Assembly: GCA_027422505.1 (NCBI GenBank)
Contig: JAPQWV010000001.1
Location: 7,750,001 to 7,814,000, forward strand
Reading direction: 5' to 3'
From: Craterostigma plantagineum
Lineage: Eukaryota > Streptophyta > Magnoliopsida > Lamiales > Linderniaceae
DNA: 64,000 nt
The position numbers were made by a program, and so were the translations under genes. Shown one piece after another: positions 35,849-47,726 of the stretch. The first letter of the stretch is position 1. Every line of letters begins with the position of its first letter. The notes beneath the pieces are model-generated. The model was not told where the DNA came from. It saw nothing but the letters and a program-made list of their open reading frames with translations, and did no database searches.

Positions 35849-36262
35849 TTTTAGTCCCCGATGTTTGCCACTCTTAGTCCTCAGTATTACCAATTTTGAA
35901 CCGTTTTGGTCACCCGGTTAACTTAATCACTAATTAGACGGAGTTTAACACGTGAGAGCACATGATCTCCTTTTACTCGACTTAACATCTCATAACTCAT
36001 CATCTTCTTAGACTAAAATGCCTGTGAGCATCATTACGCATCACATTTAACTCAACTTCAAGCTCATCAGTCGTTCTCTAAATGTGAGGATGTGCAATAA
36101 TGTTCATTTTCATTTACGCCGAAAAAGAATACGTGTTATGAGATTTCACGTCGAGTAAAAGGAGAGCATGTGCTCTCACGTGTTAAATCACGTCTAAATT
36201 AGCGATTAAATTAATCGAGGGACCAAAACGACCCAAAATCGATAACATTGGGGACTAAAAGA
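35849..36262. mobile_element. MULE-type MITE, about 410 bp
   Basis: Imperfect inverted repeats of about 140 bp. The left end reads TTTTTAGTCCCCGATGTT; the right end, reversed, reads CTTTTAGTCCCCAATGTT. Both continue through TTTTGGTC, TTAATC(A/G)CTAATT and TTTAACACGTGAGAGCACATG. The TAGTCCCCgATGTT word is shared with the foldback MULE at 14833. Non-coding; no clear 9 bp duplication. Confidence 0.7.
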
Positions 36263-36388
36263 TTTATATATAAATTATATAATTTATATAAGCACCTCAG
36301 AACAATGAATGTATTACTTAAAGTATATTTTAAATATTTTAATAATAAAAAAATGGGTAAAATATATTATTTTAGACTATAATAGTAT

Positions 36389-36549
36389 GTTTTTTTTTTA
36401 CTGTCCCGAGGTATCCCAACACAGCCTGGCTATGGGTTAACCGCCACATACTCCGGAGGTGGGACTAATTCCCGTATTCGATCTCAGAACCTCCTAGCCA
36501 CAACACCTTTAAGGCTCCCCCTCAACCATTGGGCCAAGGGGTCATTGGC
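36389..36549 (-). mobile_element. tRNA-derived SINE with AATAGTAT target-site duplication
   Basis: On the minus strand the element carries an A box-like TTGGCCCAATGGTTGAGG near its 5' end. About 40-45 bp on is a B box-like word within GAGATCGAATACGG, and it finishes in a run of ten A (36390-36399 as T). AATAGTAT flanks it at 36381-36388 and 36550-36557. This is the architecture of a plant tRNA-derived SINE. It would depend on LINE machinery such as that represented at 27367-33602. Confidence 0.75.
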
Positions 36550-36616
36550 AATAGTATAATTATAAAAAATAGCATTTCAGTATTAATTTAGGTATAAAAC
36601 ATTTTATTTAAATGAA

Positions 36617-37372
36617 ATTAATGGTGGGGAACGGGGTGGGGACTATGATCCCAGTCCCTGCCCCTCCCCGCCAACGGGGAAAGATCTTCCCCCATCCTCG
36701 CCTCGCGGGGATTAAAATTCGGGGATTCCCATCCTGTTCGGGGCGGTTCCCCGCAGGGACGGGGAATCCCCGCCCCATTGACAAGCCTATGTTATAGTCC
36801 GTTTTGACTTTGACAGCTTTTTAAGCAAACATCAACCAAATTTGAATAGAAAATGACACCAAATTTTTATAAGCAGTAATGTATACCTGTTAAGCACAAT
36901 TTATTCTTCATAGTACTGTCAAGTGGGCCAGAAACGGGCTTACCCAGGGCGGGCCTGACGGGCTGTATCATAATTTTTTTCGCGGGCTTTAGTGGAGCGG
37001 GCCTTGCGGGCTGTATCATAAATTACTTTTTATTAAAAAATAATATATAAATGAATTATATAGGTTTTTTCATTTTTTTTAGATCCAATTTTTAATTTAA
37101 TCAATTTTAATAACATAAATAAATTTTTATTAAAGAATTTAGATTTGATTAGAAGTAATTCATCGTAAATATTTTATTTTAATGTTTTTTTTTCTTTTTT
37201 TATAAATTTTTTCCTTTTTATTTTTATTTGGGGAGGGCCGGGTCCGTCAGGCGCACTACCCGCCAGACGGCGTACATTATATAGGTTTTTTATCCTTCAC
37301 TTTCCAGGCCCGCTAGATGGGGGCTTTGCCGGCTACGGCTGGCCCGGCTGCGGCCCGTTTTGACTTCTCTAA
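36617..37372. mobile_element. GC-rich MITE remnants
   Basis: 36617-36790 alternates GGGGA and CCCC words (GGGGAACGGGGTGGGGACT ... CGGGGAATCCCCGCCCC). 36917-37372 begins TCAAGTGGGCCAGAAACGGGC and ends CGGCCCGTTTTGACTT, an imperfect inverted repeat around an AT-rich core. Both look like decayed hAT-type MITEs. Target-site duplications were not found. Confidence 0.4.
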
Positions 37373-38007
37373 TTATTGTGTTTGATTGTTCAAACTCATA
37401 GCCCGTTGGTCTTGATTTCGTGTCTTAATTGTCTTCCACTCAAGATCAAGAATGTTCAATAGGATTTTGACCATATATCAGTGGAATAATAATACCATAA
37501 ATATCAACAAAAAGAACGATAATTCTAGAAAGTAAGTCGGCCCAGTCAGAGCACGGAAGAAGACATTGCAAATACGAAATTCGAGAATCTGTGTTTCGAA
37601 GCCAATGCCGAAATAACCATGGAAAAAAATATCAACGATGAAAGACAAATTATGATAACATACAATGTAGAAATATTAGTACCACTACGACACAGTCACC
37701 ATAAAATATAATATAGCAGCAACATGAATAAGACGACCAAAAGTTGTGACGACTATCGTGTCTTTGCTACATAAACGAAAAAATTAATAATAATTTCCAG
37801 CTTCAACAAAGATTAATAATTCTGAAAAGTCTACATGGAGAATGACCACGGGGATGAAAAAAGGATGGGAAAAGTCCAAGTTCCAACATATATAGACCGC
37901 CATGAATTTACCTATATCCATATATATACCATTTCTTATAACATTCTAAGCATCACAAAACTAAAACATACCATACAAATTATCCAAGAAATTAGACACA
38001 TCAAACT
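37373..38007 (+). promoter_or_regulatory. Upstream region of the CYP81-like gene
   Basis: Intergenic sequence leading to the P450 start codon. TATATA words occur near 37889 and 37921, the second about 85 bp before the ATG and a reasonable TATA box. No other element is recognised. Confidence 0.4.
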
Positions 38008-40583
38008 ATGGACTCACCACCATCATCAACAACAACATGGCTACTACACGCTCTCATCTCAATTGCCCTAACAACCCTAATCACATACATCTCAACCAAG
38101 AAAACGAAAACCCTAAAACTCCCACCAAGCCCGAAACCATCTCTAATCCCCTTCATAGGCCACCTTCACCTCCTCAAATTCCCCCTTCATCGTACTTATC
38201 ACAAACTCTCCCAAAACCTCGGACCAATCATGTCCCTCCGCCTTGGGACCCGCCTAGCCGTCGTCGTCTCTTCCCCGACCCTCATCGAGGAATGCTTCAC
38301 GAAGAACGACGTAGCCCTTGCCAATCGGGTCCACCTGATGATCGGGAAATACCTCGGTTACAACCACACGACCCTCTCGGGATCGAATTACGGAGACCAC
38401 TGGCGAAACCTAAGGCGCATCGCCACCGTTGAGATGCTCTCCACGACGCGCCTCAACATGTTTCGGTCCATCAGACAGGACGAGGTCATGCTGCTGCTGA
38501 GGAAGCTTAAGGTGAATAAAATTCGCAAAAATGTTTTTCTTTATGGTTGAATGACCACTTCCTCTAAAAGCTTAAGGTTGAAGGGAGGGTATTATGCTTT
38601 AATTTTAACAGATTTCCAACCACATATAGCCTGCTTTAATTGTTACCTATGCTTAGACGGGTAATTTTTGATTGAGTGAATGGTCGTGAGGATATGTACC
38701 ATAGGCACTCTGGTCCCCGAGCTCTGCTCTGATACCATGTTGAATGAACATCCACCTAAAAGCTCAAACTTGAATGAAATCTATCATATTTTAATTGTAT
38801 ATTATTGTTAGAAAATTTATATTATAGTTGATTTTATAAATTTTATGTGAATGAGGAATTGGGCTTCGAAATTAAATATTATTGGGCTTCGAAGTGGCCT
38901 AATAACGGCCCGACTTCTAGAAGGCCCAACTTCTAGAAGGCCCATGTAGTGGCTAACCACTACTCAAGTCCATGGCTCAAATTGAGTGATGGAATGGTTA
39001 AAAATCACTCCTCAAGTTAATGGCTTTGATTAAATGTTGGAGTTGGTTAAAACCACTCTACCATAATGTCATCTTATTAAAAAAAAAATTATTTCTTTAA
39101 TAAATTTTGGGTTCTATAAATAGGTGATTAAGCATAAGAATTAAACACAAGAAAAAGAAAGAAAAGAAAGTACAAATATCTCTCAAAATTGGTTCTGCTT
39201 TATCGCTCTTGTTCCGTTCGCTGTCGGTGTCGTTTTTGTGCTAAACGAACGCCGTGATTCGAAGTATCCTGGGAAACAGACGCTCGTCAAAACCTCTAGC
39301 ACGAGCGAATTTGTTTTAAGGAAATGTGTTCGCACAATCTTCGAATATATATATTTTTTTTCTTTCTTTTCCCGGCCAACAATTATATTTCGAACACGCC
39401 ATGACGGCTGATTTATTTGGTCCCTGAGCTCCGTTTTCATACAATGTTGAATGATCACTTCATCAATTTAATCTTATATTATATTTCGAAAATTTTATTA
39501 TTAATTTCATATGTACATGGGTAAATTTCTCATTTTGTTTCGTTATTTTAACAGAATGCGACGACGGCGTCAAACGAAGATTATGCTAGGGTTGAGCTCA
39601 GGCACGCGTTCTCGGGCATGACGTTCAACGTCGTAATGAGGATGATCGCAGGGAGGAGGTACTTCGACGAAGACAGCGAAGAGGGCTTACGATTTCACGA
39701 CCTCATCGAGGAAGTTTTTTCGATAGGAGGCGTCTCGAATCCCGCAGATTTCTTGCCCCTTATGAGGTTGTTCGACTTCAAGGGCATCGAAAAGAATATG
39801 AAGAGGGTATCGTCGAAAATGGACGCCTTCTTACAGTCCTTGATCGACGAGCATCGAGGAAATCGCAAGAACTCGAATAACAGTAACACTACGATCTATC
39901 ACTTGCTTTCCTTGCAAGAATCCCATCCGACGGAGTACACCGACGAGAATATAAAAGGGCTCCTATTGGTCATGATACTCGCCGGAACCGACACGTCAGC
40001 GGTCACCATGGAGTGGGCCATGTCGGCCCTCCTCAACCAGCCCGAAAAGATCCAAAAAGCCCGGTCGGAAATCGACGCGGTGGTGGGTCCCCGCCGGCGG
40101 CTGATCTCCGAGGAAGACTTGCCGGAGCTTCCTTACCTCCAAAGCATCGTATGGGAGACGCTGAGGTTGTACCCGGCGGCGCCGCTGCTGTTGCCGCACG
40201 AGGCGGCGGAGGACTGCAAGATTGGGGGGTACGACGTGCCACGTGGCGCGATCCTGATGGTTAACGCGTGGGCCATGCACAGGGATCCGACGGCGTGGGA
40301 GGAGCCTGAGAGTTTCAAGCCGGAGAGGTTCGCCGTCGAAGGTGAGGCGAGGAAGATTTTGAGCTTCGGAATGGGTCGGAGGTCTTGTCCGGGTCAGGGT
40401 TTGGCGAATCGGGTCGTGGGTCTGACGATTGGGTCTTTGGTGCAGTGCTTTGATTGGCGACGTGTCGGCGAGGAATTGGTGGATATGAGGGAAGGGAAAG
40501 GCGTGTCTATGCCAAAGGTTGTGCCTTTAGAGGCCATATGCAAGGCACGTGATGTTATTCGCAATCGCAACCTTGCGTGTTAG
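38008..40583 (+). CDS. Cytochrome P450, CYP81 family-like
   Basis: Two exons, 38008-38511 and 39555-40583 (GT-AG, phase 0), encode 510 residues, a normal P450 length. The N-terminal membrane anchor ([18 protein letters not shown]) is followed by the proline hinge [19 protein letters not shown]. Exon 2 has the oxygen-binding I-helix [12 protein letters not shown], ExxR in ETLRLYP, FKPERF, and the haem loop [14 protein letters not shown] with its cysteine ligand. CYP81-type features include [21 protein letters not shown] and [18 protein letters not shown]81 enzymes are ER-bound monooxygenases, some acting on isoflavonoids, lignans, glucosinolates or xenobiotics; the substrate here is unknown. 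All key residues are present. The 1043 bp intron contains a solo LTR, and a hAT MITE lies 38 bp past the stop. A pseudogene is unlikely. Confidence 0.95.
38806..39381. mobile_element. Solo LTR in the P450 intron with ATTAT target-site duplication
   Basis: A 576 bp segment begins TGTTAG and ends CCAACA, flanked by ATTAT at 38801-38805 and 39382-39386. It has a TATA-like CTATAAATAGGTG near 39113. The 5 bp duplication and TGTT...AACA ends identify an LTR left after LTR-LTR recombination, probably Ty1/copia. It sits in the intron well away from both splice sites. Confidence 0.9.
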
Positions 40584-40621
40584 AGTTTGAGTTGCAGATA
40601 TTAAAATATGCAAGTGGGGAT

Positions 40622-41108
40622 CAAGGTTCTGAAACCGAGTTTTCGAACCGGACTGGAAAATTTAGTGGTTTAAGGTTTAGTGGTTTAATCGGAATAAAAT
40701 CTGACAAAACCGGTGTAAACCGGTGTATTTAAAAATTTTAAAAATATATTAAAATAAGTACAATGATTATTTTTATTTTTTAGTAGGGAATATTGCTGAA
40801 TATGGTGTTATACACCTTTTAAAAAAATATTTTATTAACCTTAAATTTATTTTTTTATCAAAATTAACTTTAATATAATAAACAATTAAAAATAATACTA
40901 TCAAAATTTATGCTAATTTATAAAAAAATCAACATTTGGGCCGAGAATTAGTCGGCCCATTAGCTTACTTCTTATTGAATTAAGCTTTTCAAAGTTTTTC
41001 TTTTTTTTAATTAAACAATTAGACCGGACCGGGCCCGAACCGTATTTTGGGCCAGTCCGCGGTTTTCCGGCCCAAACCGCCCGGCCCGGTCCGGTCATTA
41101 AAACCCTG
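40622..41108. mobile_element. hAT-type MITE with 8 bp target-site duplication
   Basis: GTGGGGAT occurs at 40614-40621 and 41109-41116. The 487 bp element starts CAAGGTTCTGAAACCG, and its right end reversed starts CAGGGTTTTAATGACCG, an imperfect inverted repeat. The 8 bp duplication and CA(A/G)GG termini are typical of hAT elements. GC-rich CCGG words lie near both ends with an AT-rich core. It probably lies in the 3' untranslated region of the P450 gene, whose stop codon is 38 bp upstream. Confidence 0.9.
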
Positions 41109-41116
41109 GTGGGGAT

Positions 41117-41520
41117 ATATAATAATATGTTGGAAATAAAATAGATTACATGGTATGGCCTTTCCATTCAAATCATTAGTTGTGTGTAATATTCGGCTTC
41201 AATTGTTTCGACTATGCAATGGTTAAATCATTTGTTCAAAGCAATTATATTTTCAATTTAACAATGACATTTTCATGTTATTTGTACAAACCTCGTGGTA
41301 ACGTTTAACTTTGATGGGGGGTGATTCATAAATCCCAAAAATGGAACTTCGAAATATTAGAAGCACTTATGAATAAGTGGCGTAATATCGAGCTTGAAGG
41401 CCCTGAAGCTCAAACAACGTACCACCGAGTTCATTGACGGCGAGCATTCTTAAGGATTACTTGGAATTTGCAATTGAATTTGATTGCGTGTCATATACTT
41501 AGTTATAAGTAATTGTAATT
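41117..41520. other. Spacer between two hAT-type MITEs
   Basis: About 400 bp of AT-rich sequence with no gene or repeat recognised. Confidence 0.4.
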
Positions 41521-42190
41521 AGGGTTGCAAACGAATCGAATCGAGTCGAATAGCACAATATTCTATTCGTGTTCGGATGACAATCGAATCCGAATACGAA
41601 TATTCGAATATTTAATCGAATCATAAAATAATTCTTATTCGCATTCGGAAATATTATACTTGAGTATTTATCTTTACACTTAATAAAAATATTAAAATAT
41701 AAATATTATTATATTAAAAATATATATTTTAAAATATATATTGAATTGTAATATTATGTATTGGCACCCCCTTTGAGGGTGAAAAAAACTTAGAAATTGT
41801 ACAATTTCTTAAAATTTTGTTCCCGTCAATAATAATGTAAGTTTTAATTTATGACATTTTATTTCATGAATGCAGTTATTCAAAGGAAATTATTAACACA
41901 TAAATATTAATTTTGCTATTTATGGTGGAGTTAATTCTACATTTTACCATTAGAAATAAACAAAACTTCTAAATTTATAAATATTATTCTTTGATTTATT
42001 ATTAAAAATCTTTTTCATACCATTTCATATTAAAATTTATAAATATATAATATTATTCGAATCGAATAATTCTAGTAATATTCGAATCGAATATTGTGAT
42101 TTCATATTCGAATTCGGATATTTCTCGAATCAAAAAAATAATTCTTATTCGGATTCATATTCTAAATATTCGAATTCGTTTGCAACCCTA
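41521..42190. mobile_element. hAT-like MITE with TTCGAAT-rich ends
   Basis: The left end AGGGTTGCAAACGAATCGAAT and right end ATTCGAATTCGTTTGCAACCCT form an inverted repeat, perfect for 16 bp. Both arms are rich in ATTCGAATA. The core is AT-rich with no coding capacity. The AGGGTTGCAAAC terminus is typical of hAT MITEs in dicots, but the 8 bp target duplication is not preserved. It ends about 85 bp from the PTEN2 stop codon, so it may lie in or near that gene's 3' untranslated region. Confidence 0.8.
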
Positions 42191-42274
42191 GTGTTATCCG
42201 AAGCAAAACAACATTACAAAAGCATATTCTTTGGAGGTTGACAGCAGTATACATAAACACACAAAGACACATTA

Positions 42275-45200
42275 CTAGTCAGATTCATAATCCTCATCAT
42301 CTCCGAAGCTAAAAACCGAAGCATCGGCCGCAATAGACTTAATATCAGTCGATTCCCAGTTCGAAGCCGTGCTGCTTACTCCCCCCTTCGGTTCGTGAGG
42401 CTCTCGACCAACACAAATACGCTCGTTTTGATTCGAAGAGCTCGGGACCTTATCTGCCTTAGTTAAACTTTCTTCCCCGTCGCTATCAGAAAATACATCG
42501 TTGTCCTCGTTTTTCGTTTTCGTTTTTTTGCGATTGCTGATTCTACCTTCGCTAGTCGAAGGAGAATTGGCCTGTGGATTTTCATTCGCCGAATTTATTT
42601 TGTTCTTCGATGGGAATGTACCGTCGTAATCTACCATAACCAACTCCACTTGAAACCCTGGTGTGGGTAGTTTTCTCTGTTCAAATCAAACACACCATTG
42701 CTCATCATGCGTAGTTTAAAATAAGGGAGGGAGGGCGACGAATGAAGGAGCTTACGTTATCGAAATCGTCGAAATCTGAGCCATCTAAAGTTACTCGGTT
42801 TTCAATCATTGTCGTGTTCATCCAGCTGAGAGTTTTAGGAGAGAAAAAATATGAAATCATTTGACGTTGATTTCAGCAGATTGAGATTGAGATAGAAAAG
42901 GGGTGAAGAAAGATTTTATTCCCTTCTGAGAAGTGGAGACGAATGAAAATTCATGTAATAATGTGTTTTAAAGGATGAAGTGAAAAATGGAGAAATGATA
43001 ACAGAAAACAGTTACCAGTAGAAGTCTCCTTGACGATCATGAAAATGGACTTTGAAGTCTCCCACGAGTTCTGCGACACCAACTTCTCGGGGCAGAGCAA
43101 AGACTACTATACCCTTTTTGGCCGACCGGAACCAGAAATCTTCGGGCTGCAAAATGTTAGCTGAAAATTTCATGCTTTGGTACCATATCTTTCTTTCTGA
43201 AATAAAAGTACACCAAACAATTAAGAGAGAGAAATTAGTTGAAAAATCTGATTCATTTCACCACACATCGGTTATAGACTCCTACCATGAGATCCTTGGT
43301 CTTCGGGTGCTTTTTCGTCGAAAACAAAATTCCTGCAGCGAAATTATTTTAGTATCATCAGCCTAAAACTGAGAGTTATTAAGATAAAGTTATTTATAAT
43401 GAATCATCATGGTTCAAGTCTATCGGAGAATAAAAGGAGGAGCACAAAATAAGTGCAACATCTGTTAATCAATCGACAAACAAGTAAATAAGATGTGATC
43501 TGCTCAACATCACGAGTAGAATACTAAAGTAACACAATGTCATCACACATACCGTTATGATTTGATATAGTTATTGAGGGCCTAACCCAATAGGGACAAT
43601 TGTGAAGTTTGAATCCTCTTAGCATGCACCTGTGACATTATTCGTCGGATAACTTAGAAAGAGAAACCAATGCATCTGACAAAATGCAACTTTTTACGGG
43701 AAAGTACCTACGTCCCTGAGGGGTTTCGCCATTGTACTCCTTCAAGATCTTCTCAAAGTACTTCACGTACCTCTGATTTCAATCACAGACAGCTAACTAT
43801 TGGTCAATTTTATATGTGGTTTTACATCAACTGCAAATGTATCATGTGAAGAATATTTAGACTAACAATTTGGCTTGGTCGTATAAGGCCCTTCGCATCT
43901 ACACATCTTTTCTGGTTGTAGTACTCAATACATTCTTCAGCGGTTGGGAAGAACTAAGAAGGCACAAAAATAAAATGAAGATCAGCTATCTGACATTTAC
44001 GAAAAATGGAAGGCCTTCAACGGATTTGTGTGTTTTTCACCTTCAGAAAAAGTAGGAGACTGCATATCATCAACCCAGTCCTCGCTTTTCCGGCTTTACA
44101 ATGAACCACAACCACATTTAATATGTCCTCCTTCAGCCATGAGTAAGCACTTTGGCAAAATGATGCAATAAGATTAATAGGAGGACAGTTGTGGTCCTCA
44201 AATGGAAAAGATGCAACCTGTAACGAGATGCACAGCCTGTCTAAGCTAACGATGGAAAATAAATGTCTCAGTACAGCTATTGTAACTTTCCCAGAATTTC
44301 TCTTCAGCTCAAAATTTAAAAAGCTCATCAAGGTATACCTTTCCTTCAAATAGTGAAGCATCATATAGCCTTTCAGAACAAAGATTGTATACTTTGTATC
44401 TCCCCTGTGATGGAACAAGCATTAGAGACGTAGTCAAGTAGAAGAATGTAAACGGAAATATTGCAAAACATGGTAATGGAGAAATTTGTACCAAAACACT
44501 GCCTGTGTGTCGTAGAAAAATTTGTACAACTGAAACCACTTCCATAATTTTCAAATTTACACATTCAGATAGAAACATACTTGTCCTTAAATCTATTGTT
44601 ACATCAGCGATTCATTAGGCCATGGAACATGATTGTATGAATTTGATAAAGAAGTCGCTTAAAATTTGGTGAATTACAGGAGCTTCCCAGATAAAATGTA
44701 AGCACCAACCAAAACAAGGCTTCTTGATATGGCGCAAGCTATTTTCAACGCTTTTAAATAAATGGTCAGCAGATTATACCTTGTGATGAGTCTCAAAAAA
44801 CTTGATCACTTCCTCCATATGATTCCGATAGAACCCCTTCAGCAAGTTCAAGATATGTAAATAGACTGAATAAAAATCAAATGATGTCCCGATGAGTTAA
44901 TGAAATCTTACCTCGAAATATCCGAAAAAACCAGAACTAAGGTCTCCGGCTGGGAATCCCATCGCGATAACATTCTCGGTAATATATGTCATGTCCAAGT
45001 CGAAACCGCCCTCCTGTCATCAAACATTAATATGCATATTGGAGGGTTGGTATGATTGAGGCCAATGTGATTAGTGATATCTTTTAACGTTTTAATTCTC
45101 TTCATCAGAACAATCAAATGCCCCCATGATTTGTGGGGAATAATATCTTGAATTGAAATGATTTTTCACAATGTTGAATATATTGAAAGATAATTTACCT

Positions 45201-45609
45201 GGTATCTTCGCTTATTCTGTGAAACAACATGTCTCGCCTTTACCTGCACAGCCTTTACAGCACTGAGAGAAGAGTCAACAATCCCTTTCGTAAGCGACTC
45301 TATTAAACCAGATTGAGCTTGTGTCGTGTCCGAGCTTTTCTTAGCATCATCCATATATACAGACGACTTTGACGGAAGTTGGAGGCCAAGTCCACTAGCC
45401 AGACGTGAAAAGTTGAACTTCGCTATCGCAGTTTGGGAACTCTGTGAGATTTGTGGTACTTTCATGCTTTTCGCCCAAGAAGAAATTGCTGATGCAGACA
45501 ACGTTGAAGACAAATCAGGCGTAGAAGTCTCTTTCTCATATGCAAGTGAAGATGAGGATGCAACATCAGAATCTTTACCGAGGGGAGAATTGGAAGTTTC
45601 AGAGTCCAT
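42275..45609 (-). CDS. PTEN2-type phosphatidylinositol 3-phosphatase
   Basis: Twelve coding exons give 563 residues: 45609-45199, 45013-44912, 44836-44780, 44404-44339, 44217-44041, 43953-43867, 43772-43708, 43629-43553, 43332-43286, 43146-43016, 42825-42756, 42676-42275. The serine-rich N-terminal extension ends VQVKARHVVSQNKRRYQ. The phosphatase domain follows, with the P-loop HCKAGKARTG (catalytic Cys and Arg). Then comes a C2-type domain (RCMLRGFKLHNCPYWVRPS ... HFHDRQGDFYCWMNTTM) and an acidic tail ending DASVFSFGDDEDYESD. Plant PTEN2 proteins share this layout and dephosphorylate 3'-phosphoinositides at membranes. A probable 5'-UTR intron ends at CAG just before the ATG, preceded by a long T tract. 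All splice sites are GT-AG. It looks functional. Confidence 0.95.
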
Positions 45610-46237
45610 CTGAAGTAATTGCAAAAAAAAAAAAAAAAATTTGATTTTCAACAGTCCAGAAAAATCCAATTTTGCAGGCAGATATAATCCATCTTCAACA
45701 CAAAGCTCTGCTATTAATTTGCACAAAAAAAATGATATTCAATGACGCGATTACTTTACAACGCCGGACAATGCAAGGCCATAAAGTATTTCTTCAAATT
45801 CGGTCGATCATCAGATTCATCGCGCATAACCACATCATATCGAAGCGACATTTTTTGAAAACGAGATCAAAGATGCATGCAAAATCCCGCTATATCACAC
45901 TTTTATTATACTAGGGAAAACTCGAGGAAAGGAAATGTAGCACAGCACATGTGGACGAATAATTCAACACATAAAAGCATTTCCGACCAATTGATATAGA
46001 TTTGACGATCCTCCACTTGGTATTTTTCAGCCGAAATGGTAGCCCGCACGATCTTCACAGCTTACTCTACTAATGGGAAAAGATTGGAGATTTTGCGAGG
46101 CTCGCTTGATGATCCAAATTCCAAACGAATTTGTGGTCTGATCTGATCTGATCTGATTTTTGCTGGCGAGTCTGCAGCGGGCTTTACAATGCGTACGAGC
46201 GAGATCCAAAAACTTTGTTCTTTTTCTTTCATTTTTA
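45610..46237 (-). promoter_or_regulatory. PTEN2 leader intron and upstream region
   Basis: On the minus strand the start codon is directly preceded by TTGCAATTACTTCAG and a run of 18 T, a strong intron acceptor, so a 5'-UTR intron is likely. Further upstream a tetrameric (TGATC)n microsatellite (46137-46158) may lie in the first untranslated exon. The MITE at 46238 bounds the region. Confidence 0.45.
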
Positions 46238-46662
46238 GGGGATTTTACATAAAAATACCCATCAAATAAACAATTAGCAAATCAGTACCCTATCAGTATT
46301 TTTTTATATGCAGGTACCTGTCAAAATAAATTTTTTATACAGTGGTACCCACCCGCTGCAAGGTACATCATATCACACATTTAGGTACCATGGAGAAACG
46401 TAATGTGGTACGTAATAAGTTTTGAAAATGGTACCACCATATAGCTTGCTGCAAGCGGTATGGAACATATATAGGTACCATATATGGGTACCATATAGAT
46501 GAGTAATAGGTACACAATACACATATAAAAAGGTACGTCAAGATTGAGAAAATGGTACGCACAGTCGAACGGGTACTTATCTAAAAAATTTTCTGACATG
46601 GATACTGACTTGTAAATTTTTTATACAATTGGGTATTTATCTATATATTCACCTTATTTTTA
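46238..46662. mobile_element. MITE with GGTACC-rich core
   Basis: Imperfect inverted repeats of about 100 bp: left GGGATTTTACATAAAAATACCC; right end reversed GTGAATATATAGATAAATACCC. Both continue with similar AATCAGTACCC / AGTCAGTATCC segments and an ATTTTTTATA run. The core holds more than ten GGTAC words, several as the palindrome GGTACC. Likely a Mutator-type or foldback non-autonomous element. The candidate flanking duplication (CATTTTTAG / TATTTTTAA) is imperfect. Confidence 0.6.
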
Positions 46663-47069
46663 ATTATTTTTAGCTAAGATGTATAAAACTCCAACGTGAT
46701 TTAATCAAAATTCATCGAAAACCCATATAGTTTGAAAAATGCATACGAACTCCTCGTACTTTGTCTAATCATGAAATAGTACCTCGCAATTCAAAAGTCT
46801 CTCTATGGCGGAAGAATGAGCGTGTTCTTGACCATCATTAAAACATAGATAGGGTCAACAACGGAACAAACTGTGAAACTTATCATTTATTCCCTAATTT
46901 AGGATAGGATGCTAAAGGTTTATACACCAAAGGGGGTATGCTGCTAAATTTAGCACAACATAAGGGAGTTTTTGTAATTAAAAAAATATAAGGTAGTAAT
47001 GTGAATTTCTGTATAACCTAAAATATAACACAATTACCCTCTAGTTCTGTTTAGGATGGATAAAATAAA
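46663..47069. other. Intergenic spacer between two MITEs
   Basis: Nothing recognisable beyond AT-rich sequence. Confidence 0.4.
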
Positions 47070-47412
47070 GTGCAAATTACGAATCATGCCCCATTTAATA
47101 TTTTCAATTAGAGATAAGGACCCATGTAAGTTTCATTTATAGATAAGGATTCAATTTAAGTTTCATTTAGAGAAAAGGACCCATGTGTTACCACAGACCA
47201 ATGAAGTGTTACCACAGACCCATGAAGTGTTATCACAACCAATGAAGTGTTACCACAGACCCGTGAAGTGTTACCACAGACCCATGAAGTGTTATAGGGG
47301 AACCATGAAGTGTTTCTGAAAAAATCGGATCCTTAAAACTATGAATTTTCTGACAGGAATCTGAACTCTAATTGAAATTTAAATGGGGTCTGAAACGTAA
47401 ATGTCCCTAAAA
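47070..47412. mobile_element. MITE containing a 21 bp minisatellite
   Basis: The left end AATTACGAATCATGCCCCATT and the right end reversed (ATTTACGTTTCAGACCCCATT) match imperfectly, as do the TTTCAATTAGAG words just inside. The core at 47185-47309 is six tandem units of 20-21 bp with consensus GTGTTACCACAGACCCATGAA. The last unit is diverged. Confidence 0.65.
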
Positions 47413-47726
47413 TAAAATGCAGACCGTGAGAGTGACAAAACTTTCAACGGGTCAAGGCTGGACAATCTTCCGTTAATTTCAACGATGTTTCTTTTCTTCT
47501 TTCAACCTATTTCAATCTACGGATAATAAGACAGTAAATCTACCCATCGTGTGTGTGTGCGTGCGTATATATCAACAAAGATTATCCTGTATAGTAGTCA
47601 AACAGCTCATTCTCGGTACGAAATTCACAAAGTGGTATATAACAAAGAAAAAGAATATAGGAGAGTGTTCTGTCACCATTCAAAACTCGAAGAAGAAGAA
47701 GAAGATAACCTTAACAAGTTTGTTCT

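Noticed and set aside
40013..40280. GC-rich ORFs opposite and out of frame in the P450 exon
   Set aside because: Shadows of a well-supported coding exon with all P450 motifs.
47185..47309. Regular short repeats considered as a CRISPR array
   Set aside because: Units are directly adjacent without unique spacers, and the genome is eukaryotic; it is a minisatellite.
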